A stretch of DNA of 64,000 nucleotides, taken from positions 124,001 to 188,000 of the forward strand of contig JAQUIJ010000001.1 in NCBI GenBank assembly GCA_028683385.1, given 5' to 3'. The position numbers and the translations under genes were made by a program. Source of the stretch: Prolixibacteraceae bacterium. Its GTDB lineage: Bacteria > Bacteroidota > Bacteroidia > Bacteroidales > Prolixibacteraceae. Positions 36,240-44,952 of this stretch are shown in pieces. Each line of letters begins with the position of its first letter. Position 1 is the stretch's first letter. Under the pieces are notes generated by a model that saw nothing but the letters and a program-made list of their open reading frames with translations, was not told the DNA's origin and did not search any database.

Positions 36240-36776
36240 CTATTTCAGCAAATCAGCAATCACCTTTTTCATTTCCTGAAATTCTTCCTCTTTATAAAGT
36301 CGCGTCATAAAAACAATCTTACCCGTTTTATCGACAATCACATTTCGGGTAACACCAGCTCCTTTTTCAGCAAACTGATAAAAGATACCACCTTGCGGAT
36401 CGAGCGCCAACGGGTAAGTGACAGGAATCTGTTTGGCAAATGCCTTTACTTTTTCAACAGGTTCATCCAGATCAATTCCGAACAAAGCAAAATTTGAATT
36501 GTCCTTGTATTTTTTCCAGATATCGGCTTCAATGTGTGGCATCTCGTTCCGACATACTCCACACCAACTGGCAGTAAACTGAAGCATCACCACTTTGCCT
36601 TTTAAATCGGCTGAGTGAAATGTCTTTCCATCGGTTGTAGTCATACTGAAATCAGGAATCTGTTGCCCAACTTTAACAATGTAGGCGTAATCAGCAGGCA
36701 CTTCCTTTGCTGGTGTTTGCGCAAAAGCTCCTGAATAACTTAATCCAATCATTAGTAATAGAATAAATTTTTTCAT
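36240..36776 (-). CDS. TlpA-family thioredoxin-like protein
   Basis: 178 residues. Signal peptide about 1-20 (KKFILLLMIGLSYSGAFAQ), then a thioredoxin fold with CGVC at 72-75 (FTASWCGVCRNEMPHIEADI) and the cis-Pro region GVTRNVIVDKTGKI. An exported thiol-disulfide protein. It lies inside the his operon, 9 nt after the purU stop; no pathway link is evident. The CxxC is CGVC, different from the CGPC of the copy at 23844-24386. Confidence 0.87.
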   Translation of the reverse strand: MKKFILLLMIGLSYSGAFAQTPAKEVPADYAYIVKVGQQIPDFSMTTTDGKTFHSADLKGKVVMLQFTASWCGVCRNEMPHIEADIWKKYKDNSNFALFGIDLDEPVEKVKAFAKQIPVTYPLALDPQGGIFYQFAEKGAGVTRNVIVDKTGKIVFMTRLYKEEEFQEMKKVIADLLK

Positions 36777-36785
36777 AATCAGTTT

Positions 36786-37658
36786 TTAACTAAATACAAC
36801 TGTTCGATTGTTATAAACCAGGATTTTTCGTTCGATGTGCTTGTTCACGGCCTTCGAAAGAACGATTTTTTCCAGATCACGTCCCTTTGCAATCAGGTCG
36901 TCAACCATGTCTTTGTGACTAACATGAGCAACTTCCTGCTTAATAATTGGCCCGGCATCAAGTTCGGTTGTTACGTAATGGCTTGTTGCACCAATAATTT
37001 TTACTCCGCGTTTGTATGCAGCATGATAGGGTTTTGCGCCAACAAATGCCGGCAAAAACGAGTGATGAATGTTGATGATCCGGTTAGGAAAATGGGTAAT
37101 AAAATCGTCGCTGATGATTTGCATATATCGAGCCAACACGATAAAATCGATTTTGTGCTTTTCCATCAAAGCAATCTCCTGAGCTTCCAGCTCTTCTTTA
37201 TTGTCTTTTGTCACTGGGAAAACGTGGTATTCAATATCGAACCTGCGAGCAACATCGGCCATATCCGGATGGTTGCTGATGATTACCGGAATTTCCACGT
37301 TCCATTCTCCGGAAGTATATCGAGCCAGAAGATCGAACAGGCAATGCGACATCTTCGAGACAAAGATGGCCATACGAGGCTTTTCTTCCGAAAAATGAAG
37401 TTCAAAAGTCATTTGATTTTTCTGACCAATGAGCGTTTCAAAATAGTCGGCAATTTTCTTCTTCGGAATATTAAAATTGCTCAAATCCCACTCTACACGC
37501 ATGTAAAACAATTTTTCTTCCCGATCGACATGCTGATCGAGATAGAGAATATTCCCGTTATTGCTATTGATAAACTCAGTTACCAAGGCCAAAAGTCCCT
37601 GTTGATCGGGACAGTGAATCAGAAGAATAGCGGTAGATTTAGTATTATCTAAAGTCAT
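36786..37658 (-). CDS. purU: Formyltetrahydrofolate deformylase
   Basis: 290 residues. An N-terminal ACT domain (about 8-85, ILLIHCPDQQGLLALVTEF) precedes a formyltransferase-fold domain with NIHHSFLPAFVGAKPYHAAY and SHYVTTELDAGPII. PurU hydrolyses 10-formyl-THF to THF and formate, adjusting one-carbon pools and supplying formate for purine synthesis. The link with histidine synthesis is plausible, because AICAR made by HisF/HisH re-enters purine synthesis, which needs formyl-THF. It lies between hisB and the thioredoxin-like gene on the operon strand. Confidence 0.94.
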   Translation of the reverse strand: MTLDNTKSTAILLIHCPDQQGLLALVTEFINSNNGNILYLDQHVDREEKLFYMRVEWDLSNFNIPKKKIADYFETLIGQKNQMTFELHFSEEKPRMAIFVSKMSHCLFDLLARYTSGEWNVEIPVIISNHPDMADVARRFDIEYHVFPVTKDNKEELEAQEIALMEKHKIDFIVLARYMQIISDDFITHFPNRIINIHHSFLPAFVGAKPYHAAYKRGVKIIGATSHYVTTELDAGPIIKQEVAHVSHKDMVDDLIAKGRDLEKIVLSKAVNKHIERKILVYNNRTVVFS

Positions 37659-37670
37659 ATCTTAAATTTT

Positions 37671-37713
37671 TACCACAGAGAACACGGAGTATCTCACAGA
37701 GTTCTCAGAGTTT
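37671..37713. repeat. Interspersed repeat (ACCACAGAG family) between hisB and purU
   Basis: ACCACAGAGAACACGGAG followed by CACAGAGTTCTCAGAG, a partial copy of the palindrome seen complete at 38861-38942. Confidence 0.55.
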
Positions 37714-37726
37714 TATTACATCTTTT

Positions 37727-38848
37727 TTATAAAGTTCCTTTTGTTGAAGGCAATTCGAAATTGAAAACATCTTTCCGGATTGCCATCTTTAATGCCCTGG
37801 CCAACGCTTTAAAAATGCCTTCAATTTTATGATGTTCATTCGTTCCTTCAGCCTGAATATTCAGGTTTGAAAGCGAGGTGTCGGAAAACGATTTAAAGAA
37901 ATGGAAAAACATTTCTGTAGGCATTTCGCCCACTTTTTCGCGAAGGAACTCGGCTTTCCAAACAATCCACGGGCGACCGCCGAAATCGATAGCCACCTGA
38001 GCCAGACAGTCGTCCATTGGCAAACAATAGCCGTAACGCTCAACGCCGCGTTTATCGCCTAAAGCCAGCCGAAAAGCTTCGCCTAAAGCTAAAGCAGTAT
38101 CTTCAATAGTATGATGTTCGTCCACATTCAGGTCACCATCCACCTGAATATTCAAATCAACTCCGGAGTGGCGGGCAATTTGGTCGAGCATGTGATCGAA
38201 AAATCCCAATCCGGTACTGATATTTCCTTTACCAGTTCCATCCAGATTCAATTCAACCCTGATTTTGGTTTCTTTGGTGTTTCTGGAAATCACTGCCGTA
38301 CGATCAGGAGAAGCCACTTTGGCATAAATTTTATCCCAATCGTCGGTAATCAACACACAAAATTCAGCCAAACCTTTTTCCTGAAGTTCGCTTGCCAATG
38401 AGCCATCGTTAATCAGAATACCTTTTGAGCCCAGGTTTTTAGCCAGTTGAATGTCTGTCAACCGATCTCCAATTACAAAACTGTTAGCCAGATCGTAACT
38501 GCCATCCATGTATTTTCCCATCATGCCTGTACCCGGCTTACGGGTTGGTGCATTATCAGCCGGAAAGTGACGGTCTATTAAAATATCGTCGAAAATAACA
38601 CCTTCCTTTTTAAAAGCATTGAGGACTTTGTTGTGAACCGGCCAGAATGTTTCCTCAGGAAAACTAGCTGTTCCCAACCCATCCTGATTGGTTACCATCA
38701 CCAATTCGTACGACAGGTTTTTAGCAATAAAATGCATATTCCGGAATACCTTTGGCAAATACTCCAGTTTTTCGAGCGAATCGATTTGCTCATCCTCGGT
38801 TTCGAAAATCAGGGTTCCATCGCGGTCGATAAATAATGCTTTCTTCAT
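37727..38848 (-). CDS. hisB: Bifunctional histidinol-phosphatase / imidazoleglycerol-phosphate dehydratase
   Basis: 373 residues. The HAD phosphatase half (about 1-165) starts [15 protein letters not shown], with both catalytic Asp of DRDGT; it carries out step 8. The IGP dehydratase half (about 180-373) has the manganese-binding blocks [22 protein letters not shown] and [19 protein letters not shown]; it carries out step 6. I start at ATG 38848, since the extra six residues from 38866 come before the family start. Flanked by repeats on both sides. Confidence 0.96.
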   Translation of the reverse strand: MKKALFIDRDGTLIFETEDEQIDSLEKLEYLPKVFRNMHFIAKNLSYELVMVTNQDGLGTASFPEETFWPVHNKVLNAFKKEGVIFDDILIDRHFPADNAPTRKPGTGMMGKYMDGSYDLANSFVIGDRLTDIQLAKNLGSKGILINDGSLASELQEKGLAEFCVLITDDWDKIYAKVASPDRTAVISRNTKETKIRVELNLDGTGKGNISTGLGFFDHMLDQIARHSGVDLNIQVDGDLNVDEHHTIEDTALALGEAFRLALGDKRGVERYGYCLPMDDCLAQVAIDFGGRPWIVWKAEFLREKVGEMPTEMFFHFFKSFSDTSLSNLNIQAEGTNEHHKIEGIFKALARALKMAIRKDVFNFELPSTKGTL

Positions 38849-38860
38849 AAAAAACTTTTT

Positions 38861-38942
38861 TACCACAGAGAACGCAGAGAAAAAAAAGAGTTAAAAATTA
38901 CCATCACTATGACCTCTGTGAAAACTCCTTTTCTCTGTGGTT
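38861..38942. repeat. Interspersed palindromic repeat between hisC and hisB
   Basis: TACCACAGAGAACGCAGAG (38861-38879) and, inverted, CTCTGTGGTTA near 38932-38942, with CCTCTGTGAAAACTC between. The most complete copy of the family also seen at 18874-18990, 34200-34286 and 37671-37713. It could fold into a long hairpin in the his mRNA. Confidence 0.65.
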
Positions 38943-38960
38943 AATATTATTATAAACGTA

Positions 38961-39992
38961 TTATATCAATTCTTTCAGCGCTTTTCTAAGCTTTTTATTT
39001 TCTTTTGGCGAGCCAATGGTAATCCGCAAACAATCATTGCAAAGCGTAATTTTTGAGCGGTCGCGAACGATAATTTTTTGCTCGGTCAGGTATTCGTAAA
39101 TACCGCGTGCATCATTCATTTTCACTAAGATAAAATTAGCATCCGAAGGATAAACTACCAGAACAAATGGCAATTTAAATAACTTTTTCACCATTCTGGC
39201 GCGTTCATCCACAATGGTTTTCACCCAGTCTTCCTTTTCCTGAAGATTCTCCAACAACTCCAGCGCTTTTTGCTGCGTTAGGATGTTGATGTTGTAAGGA
39301 TATTTAACTTTATTGAAAACGCGAATTATTTCAGGCTGAGCAAACGCCATTCCCAGTCGTATTCCGGCCATTCCCCAAGCCTTCGAAAATGTCTGCAAAA
39401 TAATCAGGTTTTCGTAGTTGTCTATCTCAGGCAGCAAACTACTTTCCGGAGAAAAGTCGATGTACGCTTCGTCAACCACAACCAAACCATCAAACTCATT
39501 CAGAAGTTTAACGATTTCGGTTTTGTCCAATAGATTAGCGGTTGGATTGTTGGGAGAACAAACGAAAATGGCTTTGGTATAAAGGTTGGAAGCATCCAAC
39601 AACTTTTGCGCACTGAACCCAAAGTCTTCATTGAGTTTCACCTTGCGGACTTCCACATTGTTGATGTCGGCAGCAACCTGGTACATGCCATAAGTTGGAT
39701 CGATCGAAACCATATTATCAACTCCTGGCTCACAAAATGCACGGAAAATAATATCGATCGGTTCGTCGCTACCATTTCCCAGAAAAATCTTTTCAGGAGC
39801 AACCTGCTTGATTTCGGCAATTTTCTCTTTTAACGTCCATTGCAGCGGATCGGGATAACGGTTGTATGGCGCGTTGAACGGGTTTTCGTTGGCATCAAGA
39901 AAAACCTCGGCCTCACCCGAGAACTCGTCGCGGGCGGATGAATAAGGTTTTAGTGCCTTTATATTGTTGCGCAGTAATTTTTCCAGTTCCAT
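38961..39992 (-). CDS. hisC: Histidinol-phosphate aminotransferase
   Basis: 343 residues, PLP fold type I. The PLP lysine is in [20 protein letters not shown]; other landmarks are [18 protein letters not shown] and [13 protein letters not shown] and [11 protein letters not shown]. Step 7 of the pathway, converting imidazole acetol-phosphate to histidinol phosphate. The gap to hisD is only 5 nt. Confidence 0.96.
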   Translation of the reverse strand: MELEKLLRNNIKALKPYSSARDEFSGEAEVFLDANENPFNAPYNRYPDPLQWTLKEKIAEIKQVAPEKIFLGNGSDEPIDIIFRAFCEPGVDNMVSIDPTYGMYQVAADINNVEVRKVKLNEDFGFSAQKLLDASNLYTKAIFVCSPNNPTANLLDKTEIVKLLNEFDGLVVVDEAYIDFSPESSLLPEIDNYENLIILQTFSKAWGMAGIRLGMAFAQPEIIRVFNKVKYPYNINILTQQKALELLENLQEKEDWVKTIVDERARMVKKLFKLPFVLVVYPSDANFILVKMNDARGIYEYLTEQKIIVRDRSKITLCNDCLRITIGSPKENKKLRKALKELI

Positions 39993-39997
39993 ATTTT

Positions 39998-41290
39998 TTA
40001 TTTCTTATTTCTTATTTCTTTCAATCGCAGACTCACCGCATTTTTGTGAGCATCCAGTAACTCAGCCGCAGCCATGGTTTCAATGACTGGCCCAAGCTTT
40101 TGTATTCCTTCCGGAGTAATTTCCTGAAAGGTAATTTTCTTGATGTAGCTGTCGAGATTTACGCCACTGAACGAGCGCGCCCAACCGTTAGTCGGCAAGG
40201 TATGGTTGGTTCCTGAAGCATAATCTCCGGCACTTTCAGGGGTGTAATTTCCGAGGAAGACTGAACCTGCATTCGTGATTTTCTCTGCCACTTCCGAATA
40301 ATTTTCCATAGCAATAATCAAATGCTCAGGTGCATAGCCATTAATCAGATCAATCATGTCTTCAACACGATCCAAAACAACAGCCTGACTGTTTGCCAGC
40401 GCTTTTTCGGCAATGGTTTGGCGCGGCAATTCGTTAAGTTGACTAGTCAGTTCCTGAACAACTTTTTCGATCAGTGAATGATCGTTAGTTACCAAAACCA
40501 CCTGGCTATCGGGGCCGTGCTCGGCCTGAGAAAGCAAATCGGCAGCGATGAAAGCAGGATTTGCAGATGAATCGGCCATTACAGCAACTTCCGAAGGACC
40601 AGCAGGCATATCAATGGCCACATCGCTGATGCTAACCAATTGCTTGGCGGCCATCACGTATTGGTTTCCGGGACCGAAGATCTTATTGACTTTTGGCACA
40701 CAGTCGATTCCATAAGCCATGGCTCCAATAGCCTGAACTCCGCCGAGTTTAAATATTTTGGTAACCCCAACTAATTGAGCGGCAAACAAAATGGCCGGAT
40801 TAATTTTTCCATCTTTATCGGGAGGCGTACACAATACAATTTCTTTGCACCTGGCAATTTTAGCCGGAATGGCAAGCATCAGCACGGTCGAGAACAATGG
40901 AGCCGATCCGCCCGGAACGTACAATCCAACTTTATCGATGGCAACAGCTTTTTGCCAGCAGGTCACTCCCGAAGTTGTTTCAATCCGTTTGGTTTGAGGC
41001 ACCTGCGATTCGTGAAATTTTTGGATATTTCCGGCAGCGATTGTAATTGCGTTTTTCAGGTTTGAATCAACCAATCGACAAGCTTCCTCAACTTCTTCAG
41101 GAGAAACAGCAAAATTACTGATAAATGCGCCATCAAATTTTTCGGTGTATTTCCGCAAAGCATGAATTCCACTGGTCCTAATTTCGGTTAAAATGGTTTG
41201 CACCTGATCGCGCAATTCTGTGACACTGAACAACGGACGTTTCAGTATCTCTTCCCATCTCATTCGCTGTGGATTAATATATGTTTTCAT
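39998..41290 (-). CDS. hisD: Histidinol dehydrogenase
   Basis: 430 residues. HisD oxidises histidinol to histidine in two NAD-dependent steps at a zinc site. Landmarks are [45 protein letters not shown] and [12 protein letters not shown], the last with the catalytic Glu-His pair. I start at ATG 41290 ([12 protein letters not shown]); a TTG two codons upstream overlaps the preceding stop. Two nt separate it from the EamA stop. Confidence 0.96.
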   Translation of the reverse strand: MKTYINPQRMRWEEILKRPLFSVTELRDQVQTILTEIRTSGIHALRKYTEKFDGAFISNFAVSPEEVEEACRLVDSNLKNAITIAAGNIQKFHESQVPQTKRIETTSGVTCWQKAVAIDKVGLYVPGGSAPLFSTVLMLAIPAKIARCKEIVLCTPPDKDGKINPAILFAAQLVGVTKIFKLGGVQAIGAMAYGIDCVPKVNKIFGPGNQYVMAAKQLVSISDVAIDMPAGPSEVAVMADSSANPAFIAADLLSQAEHGPDSQVVLVTNDHSLIEKVVQELTSQLNELPRQTIAEKALANSQAVVLDRVEDMIDLINGYAPEHLIIAMENYSEVAEKITNAGSVFLGNYTPESAGDYASGTNHTLPTNGWARSFSGVNLDSYIKKITFQEITPEGIQKLGPVIETMAAAELLDAHKNAVSLRLKEIRNKK

Positions 41291-41292
41291 TT

Positions 41293-42183
41293 TCAAGTTG
41301 TTTTAATTGGCTTCATTTTCAGAGCCAGAATATTTCCGGCAAATAACAGGATAACTCCAAATACTGCAACAATTCCCCATTGGTAATTTTCGAAAAACGA
41401 AGAAATTATCAATGCAATAACGGGTGCCACCAGCGTGGTATATCCGGCACGATCGGGACCAATGTCGCCAACCAACTTCAGGTATAATGTAAATGCGACA
41501 ATTGAACCAAAAATGGCCAGGTAAAAAAGCGAGGCAACATAAGGGAACGACACTTCAAACGAAAAGCTCCGGCCAGAAAGGGGAACCATCAACATCATGG
41601 CGAGGCTTCCATAAGTCATTCCAAAGGCATTGGTCTGAATAACTGGCAATTTTCGGGTCTGATTGTATTTAGAAAGGATATTTCCCAACGATGCCAAAAC
41701 GATTGAACCGAAGCAAAACATCAAAGCCTGATACCCGATTGCCATTTGCTCCGAATTCTTTAACTCGTGATTAAAAATCAGGAATGTTCCGGCAATTCCA
41801 AGAACAGCACCCGCCATTACTTCTCTCCTGATCTTTCCCTTCAGGAGTAAATAGTTGAAAAATATATTGGTAAAAATGGAAAACGAAAAAATAATGGCAA
41901 CTATTCCGTTGGCCAGATTCGTTTCAGCGAGGTAAACCAGCCAGTAATTAAACCCAAACAAAATTATTCCCTGAAGAATCATCAACAAATGTTCGCGCAA
42001 GGTAAACCGTAAATTTAGTTTGCGGACGAAGCTGAAAACTATCAGTAACAATCCGGCAATCAGGAAACGATACCCAACCGAAACCAGCGGATCGACTTGC
42101 CCCAACTGGAATTTGATGGCAAACCAGGTTGATCCCCAGATGAAACACGGAATAACGAAATATAGAATTTGTCTGAGCTTCAT
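41293..42183 (-). CDS. EamA-family (drug/metabolite superfamily) transporter
   Basis: 296 residues with ten predicted transmembrane segments in two EamA halves; the first starts LRQILYFVIPCFIWGSTWFA and the second has VVAFTLYLKLVGDIGPDRAG and LVAPVIALIISSFFENYQW. Many relatives export amino acids or metabolites. It sits between hisG (8 nt) and hisD (2 nt) on the operon strand, so it should be under the histidine attenuator; that makes histidine or a pathway intermediate a reasonable guess, not a demonstrated substrate. Confidence 0.85.
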   Translation of the reverse strand: MKLRQILYFVIPCFIWGSTWFAIKFQLGQVDPLVSVGYRFLIAGLLLIVFSFVRKLNLRFTLREHLLMILQGIILFGFNYWLVYLAETNLANGIVAIIFSFSIFTNIFFNYLLLKGKIRREVMAGAVLGIAGTFLIFNHELKNSEQMAIGYQALMFCFGSIVLASLGNILSKYNQTRKLPVIQTNAFGMTYGSLAMMLMVPLSGRSFSFEVSFPYVASLFYLAIFGSIVAFTLYLKLVGDIGPDRAGYTTLVAPVIALIISSFFENYQWGIVAVFGVILLFAGNILALKMKPIKTT

Positions 42184-42191
42184 TTGACGTA

Positions 42192-43052
42192 TTAAAAAAT
42201 CATTTTTTCAATAGGAATAACCAGAATGCCAGTTGCTCCGGCGCCCTTAAGTTTTCCAATTATTTCCCAAAAGTCTTTTTCGTCGATTACCGAGTGAACA
42301 GAACTCCAGCCTTCTTCAGCCAATGGCATCACGGTTGGGCTTTTCATCCCAGGCAAATACGATTCAATTTCAGCCAATTTATCGTTTGGCGCATTCAGCA
42401 ATATGTATTTCTTCTTTTCAGCACGCTGAACTGATTCCATGCGGAAGATCAATTCATTCAGAATATTTTGCTTTGCTTCTGAAAGATTAGGATTGGCAAT
42501 GAGAACAGCTTCTGACTTTATAACTACTTCAACTTCTTTCAACCGATTGCTTACCAAAGTACTTCCTGAACTGACAATGTCAAAAATGGCATCAGCTAAC
42601 CCAATTCCAGGAGCAATTTCAACCGAGCCGTTAATCACGTGAATTTCGGCAGTTATATTTTTTTCAGCAAAAAATCTTTTCAGAATTTCAGGATATGAAG
42701 TAGCGATCTTTTTGCCGTTGAAATACACAACTCCATTGTAAACATCATCCTTTGGAATAGCCAAAGAAAGTCTGCATTTACTGAATCCGAGGCGTTTTGC
42801 AACAACCACATTTTCCTTCTTTTCGAGCATTTCGTTTTCACCAACGACACCAATATCGGCAACTCCCATTGCAACAGCCTGCGGAATATCATCGTCGCGC
42901 AGGAAAAGTGCTTCCAACGGGAAATTAGTTGCAGCAGAAATCAGTTTGCGGGAACTCAGGGGGAGTTTGATTCCAGCTTCATCAATCAGTTTGATCGAAT
43001 CTTCGTTTAACCGGCCTTTGGTTTGAACGGCAATTTTTAAAAGTTCTTCCAT
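42192..43052 (-). CDS. hisG: ATP phosphoribosyltransferase, long form
   Basis: 286 residues. HisG joins ATP and PRPP in the first step and is the feedback-controlled enzyme. The catalytic two-lobed part (about 1-210) has LKIAVQTKGRLNEDS, GVADIGVVGENEM and the P-loop-like DAIFDIVSSGSTL. The C-terminal ACT-like regulatory domain (about 215-286) marks the long hexameric form, so no HisZ is needed. I start at ATG 43052 (MEELLKIAVQ). It is the first structural gene of the operon, just after the attenuator terminator. Confidence 0.96.
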   Translation of the reverse strand: MEELLKIAVQTKGRLNEDSIKLIDEAGIKLPLSSRKLISAATNFPLEALFLRDDDIPQAVAMGVADIGVVGENEMLEKKENVVVAKRLGFSKCRLSLAIPKDDVYNGVVYFNGKKIATSYPEILKRFFAEKNITAEIHVINGSVEIAPGIGLADAIFDIVSSGSTLVSNRLKEVEVVIKSEAVLIANPNLSEAKQNILNELIFRMESVQRAEKKKYILLNAPNDKLAEIESYLPGMKSPTVMPLAEEGWSSVHSVIDEKDFWEIIGKLKGAGATGILVIPIEKMIF

Positions 43053-43071
43053 TTTGTATTTCAGTTTAAAC

Positions 43072-43100
43072 AAAAAAGGCCTACCATATTGGTAAGCCTT
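43072..43100 (-). terminator. Attenuator terminator of the histidine operon
   Basis: On the minus strand, AAGGCTTACC, a 5-nt loop and GGTAGGCCTT form a 10-bp stem with one mismatch, followed by six T (43077-43072), 20 nt before the hisG ATG. It lies 40 nt after the hisL stop, the right place for transcription attenuation. Confidence 0.9.
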
Positions 43101-43139
43101 CTTATTGGGTTAATATCTTTTTGAAAAACATCAAAACAA

Positions 43140-43202
43140 TTACTGCCTACCTTCAGATAGAGTTCCATGATGATGGCCGTAATGTTTGATCGCTTTGTTC
43201 AT
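43140..43202 (-). CDS. hisL: Histidine operon leader peptide
   Basis: A 20-codon ORF, ATG at 43202 to TAA at 43142-43140: MNKAIKHYGHHHGTLSEGRQ. Four His codons occur in six (HYGHHH). It is followed by the terminator hairpin at 43100-43072 and then hisG, the standard attenuator layout: when charged His-tRNA is scarce, ribosomes stall on the His run and the terminator does not form. A promoter candidate lies at 43222-43252. Confidence 0.93.
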   Translation of the reverse strand: MNKAIKHYGHHHGTLSEGRQ

Positions 43203-43221
43203 TTCAGTATTTTAAGTGGTG

Positions 43222-43252
43222 CAATTATAATTATAATCTGATAGGAAAACAA
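43222..43252 (-). promoter_or_regulatory. Promoter of the histidine operon
   Basis: On the minus strand, TTG (43252-43250), 20 nt, then TATAATTG (43229-43222), one base off TAnnTTTG. Transcription would begin near 43215, a few nt before the hisL ATG. Confidence 0.5.
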
Positions 43253-43396
43253 GTTTTTTAATTGCAGTTTTCCTGAATTTACTTTTAATTAATATTAAAT
43301 ATTGACAAAAAGAAAAGTCTCACCTATCATAAACACAGCTAGTATTTCTTACAAATCCAACTTAAAAAGAATTTTGAAGTTACAATTTCAGGATTC

Positions 43397-43429
43397 TTTG
43401 CCTCATTACAAAATGAATTTGTATGTTTG
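43397..43429 (+). promoter_or_regulatory. Promoter of the GH105 gene
   Basis: TTTG (43397-43400), 21 nt, TATGTTTG (43422-43429): full match to the Bacteroidota consensus, with a leader of about 30 nt before the ATG at 43468. Confidence 0.75.
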
Positions 43430-43467
43430 TACAATCGATTGCAAACCTAAACTTAAATCAATTAAAT

Positions 43468-44568
43468 ATGAAAAAAGCACTTTCACTTGTCCTTGCATTT
43501 ATCCTTGTTGGCATGTCCGCTTTCTCTAAAAATCAGTCGGATAAATGTTTTAAGCCTAAAGAAATAAAAAAAGCAATGATCAAAGCCGCTATGTGGCAAT
43601 TTGCGAACCCAAAACATGAATTGTGGGACTGGACCAATGGTGCTTTTTACGCTGGGGTTTCGGCAGCATACCAGACTACTGGAGATCAAAATCTGTTGGA
43701 TGCCATGAACAAAATGGGTGAAGCAAACCAATGGAAACCCGGGCCACGCCTTCAACATGCCGATGACATTGCTATTTGCCAGACCTATGTTGATATGTTC
43801 CGCATCAAAAAAGACCAATCAATGATCCAGCCATTTATTGAAAATATGGACAAATTTCTGGTAACACCATTCCCGGTTAAAGGAATTGAAAAAATTACAT
43901 GGTGGTGGTGCGACGCGTTGTTTATGGCTCCTCCAGCCTTAGTTAAATTATCTGTGACGACCGGCGATAAAAAATACATGGAGAAAAGTGATGAGTTGTT
44001 CCATGAGACTTACAATCTGCTTTACGACAAAGAAGAGCATCTTTTTGCCAGAGATTTAGGATATGTAATTAAGGGTGATGCGTCTGACCGTCACGAAGCC
44101 AATGGAAAGAAGATATTCTGGTCGAGAGGAAATGGCTGGGTGATGGGCGGATTGGCATTACTTTTAAATGAACTACCCAAAGACTACAAGGAACGTTCGT
44201 TTTACGAACAAGTGTACAAAGAAATGGCAGAAAAAATTGCCAGCCTGCAACAAGAAGATGGCCTTTGGAGAGCAAGCTTACTCGATCCTGCCACATATCC
44301 TGGTGGTGAAGCCAGTGGCTCCGGATTTTACACTTATGCTCTTGCTTGGGGAATTAACAATGGGTTGTTAAACAAGGATAAATATCTTCCGGTAGTTCAA
44401 AAATCATGGAAAGGAATGAATTCACTCATTCAAGCTGACGGACATGTGGGTTGGTGTCAGCCAATTGGTGCCGATCCCAAAAAGAATTTCTCTGCTGATA
44501 GCTGGGAAGTTTATGGTACTGGAGCATTTCTACTTGCTGGCAGCGAAGTCATAAAACTTAAAAAATAA
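43468..44568 (+). CDS. Glycoside hydrolase family 88/105 protein (unsaturated rhamnogalacturonyl hydrolase type)
   Basis: 366 residues. Signal peptide about 1-20 (KKALSLVLAFILVGMSAFS), then an (alpha/alpha)6 barrel. The catalytic Asp is D149 in WWWCDALFMAPPAL, and the RGNGWVMGGLALLL helix is typical of GH105. These enzymes remove unsaturated uronic acid from oligosaccharides left by pectate or rhamnogalacturonan lyases. I start at ATG 43468, where a signal peptide begins. It stands alone, with no lyase or SusCD pair nearby, so its polysaccharide cannot be inferred from context. Confidence 0.9.
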   Translation: MKKALSLVLAFILVGMSAFSKNQSDKCFKPKEIKKAMIKAAMWQFANPKHELWDWTNGAFYAGVSAAYQTTGDQNLLDAMNKMGEANQWKPGPRLQHADDIAICQTYVDMFRIKKDQSMIQPFIENMDKFLVTPFPVKGIEKITWWWCDALFMAPPALVKLSVTTGDKKYMEKSDELFHETYNLLYDKEEHLFARDLGYVIKGDASDRHEANGKKIFWSRGNGWVMGGLALLLNELPKDYKERSFYEQVYKEMAEKIASLQQEDGLWRASLLDPATYPGGEASGSGFYTYALAWGINNGLLNKDKYLPVVQKSWKGMNSLIQADGHVGWCQPIGADPKKNFSADSWEVYGTGAFLLAGSEVIKLKK

Positions 44569-44610
44569 GCATTAAAATCAATCAGGTAGTTAATAAATGT
44601 GAAATGATTG

Positions 44611-44642
44611 AAATATTCATCTTTTTTCTGAATGAATATTTT
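44611..44642 (+). terminator. Weak terminator-like hairpin after the GH105 gene
   Basis: AAATATTCAT (44611-44620) and ATGAATATTT (44632-44641) form a perfect 10-bp AT-rich stem, 42 nt after the stop codon, followed by few T. Confidence 0.45.
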
Positions 44643-44729
44643 ACGAAATGATAAAAAATATAGTTTCTTTGCAATAAACATGAAAGTAAACGTCATTCTG
44701 ACGCTTATTTGATTATAGGGATTGATCCG

Positions 44730-44807
44730 ATGATAAAAGGGTCTTATACACCTAAAAGTTCTAAAAAGACAACTGATAACTTTCTTGACAAGAAAGTAAA
44801 ATCATAA
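44730..44807 (+). CDS. Possible 25-codon small protein
   Basis: ATG to TAA encodes MIKGSYTPKSSKKTTDNFL then DKKVKS, a Lys/Ser/Thr-rich peptide with no hydrophobic segment. It lies within the candidate structured RNA and one hairpin falls inside it. AGGG stands about 10 nt before the ATG. No family recognised; codons are too few to judge. Confidence 0.3.
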   Translation: MIKGSYTPKSSKKTTDNFLDKKVKS

Positions 44808-44887
44808 AGATGCGTGATTAGCTATGTGAATAGCTAGGTTTTTATTGACCAATTATTGTTTGATTGGTTGATCTTGTTTGTGGTATG

Positions 44888-44914
44888 AAAAGCCGGCCAG
44901 AGGGTCGGCTTTTT
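44888..44914 (+). terminator. Rho-independent terminator (plus strand)
   Basis: AAAAGCCGGCC (44888-44898), AGAG, GGTCGGCTTTTT: an 11-bp stem with one G-T pair and a T tract. It is 320 nt beyond the GH105 stop and does not belong to rpoD, which has its own terminator, so it implies a plus-strand transcript ending here. Confidence 0.85.
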
Positions 44915-44952
44915 ACATATATAGGTTCATCGCATTACCAACAAATAGAAAT

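Larger units (their letters stand above)
44678..44914 (+). ncRNA. Candidate structured small RNA beside rpoD
   Basis: A run of hairpins without an annotated gene: CGTCA-ttc-TGACG (44691-44703), ACTTTCTT-gac-AAGAAAGT (44779-44797), TAGCTAT-gtga-ATAGCTA with a GNRA tetraloop (44819-44836), ACCAAT...ATTGGT (44848-44868) and a strong rho-independent terminator (44888-44914). A -7-like TTTCTTTG (44664-44671) precedes it. It does not fit RNase P, tmRNA, SRP or rRNA signatures. A 25-codon ORF (44730-44807) overlaps it; that may be the product instead, or both. The 5' end is a guess. Confidence 0.4.

Noticed and set aside
36837-37652. 271-codon ORF on the plus strand
   Set aside because: It is entirely antisense to purU, whose protein shows every family motif; the antisense translation has no recognisable domain.
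18874-38942. CRISPR array
   Set aside because: The repeats are far apart, palindromic and degenerate, with no regular spacers.
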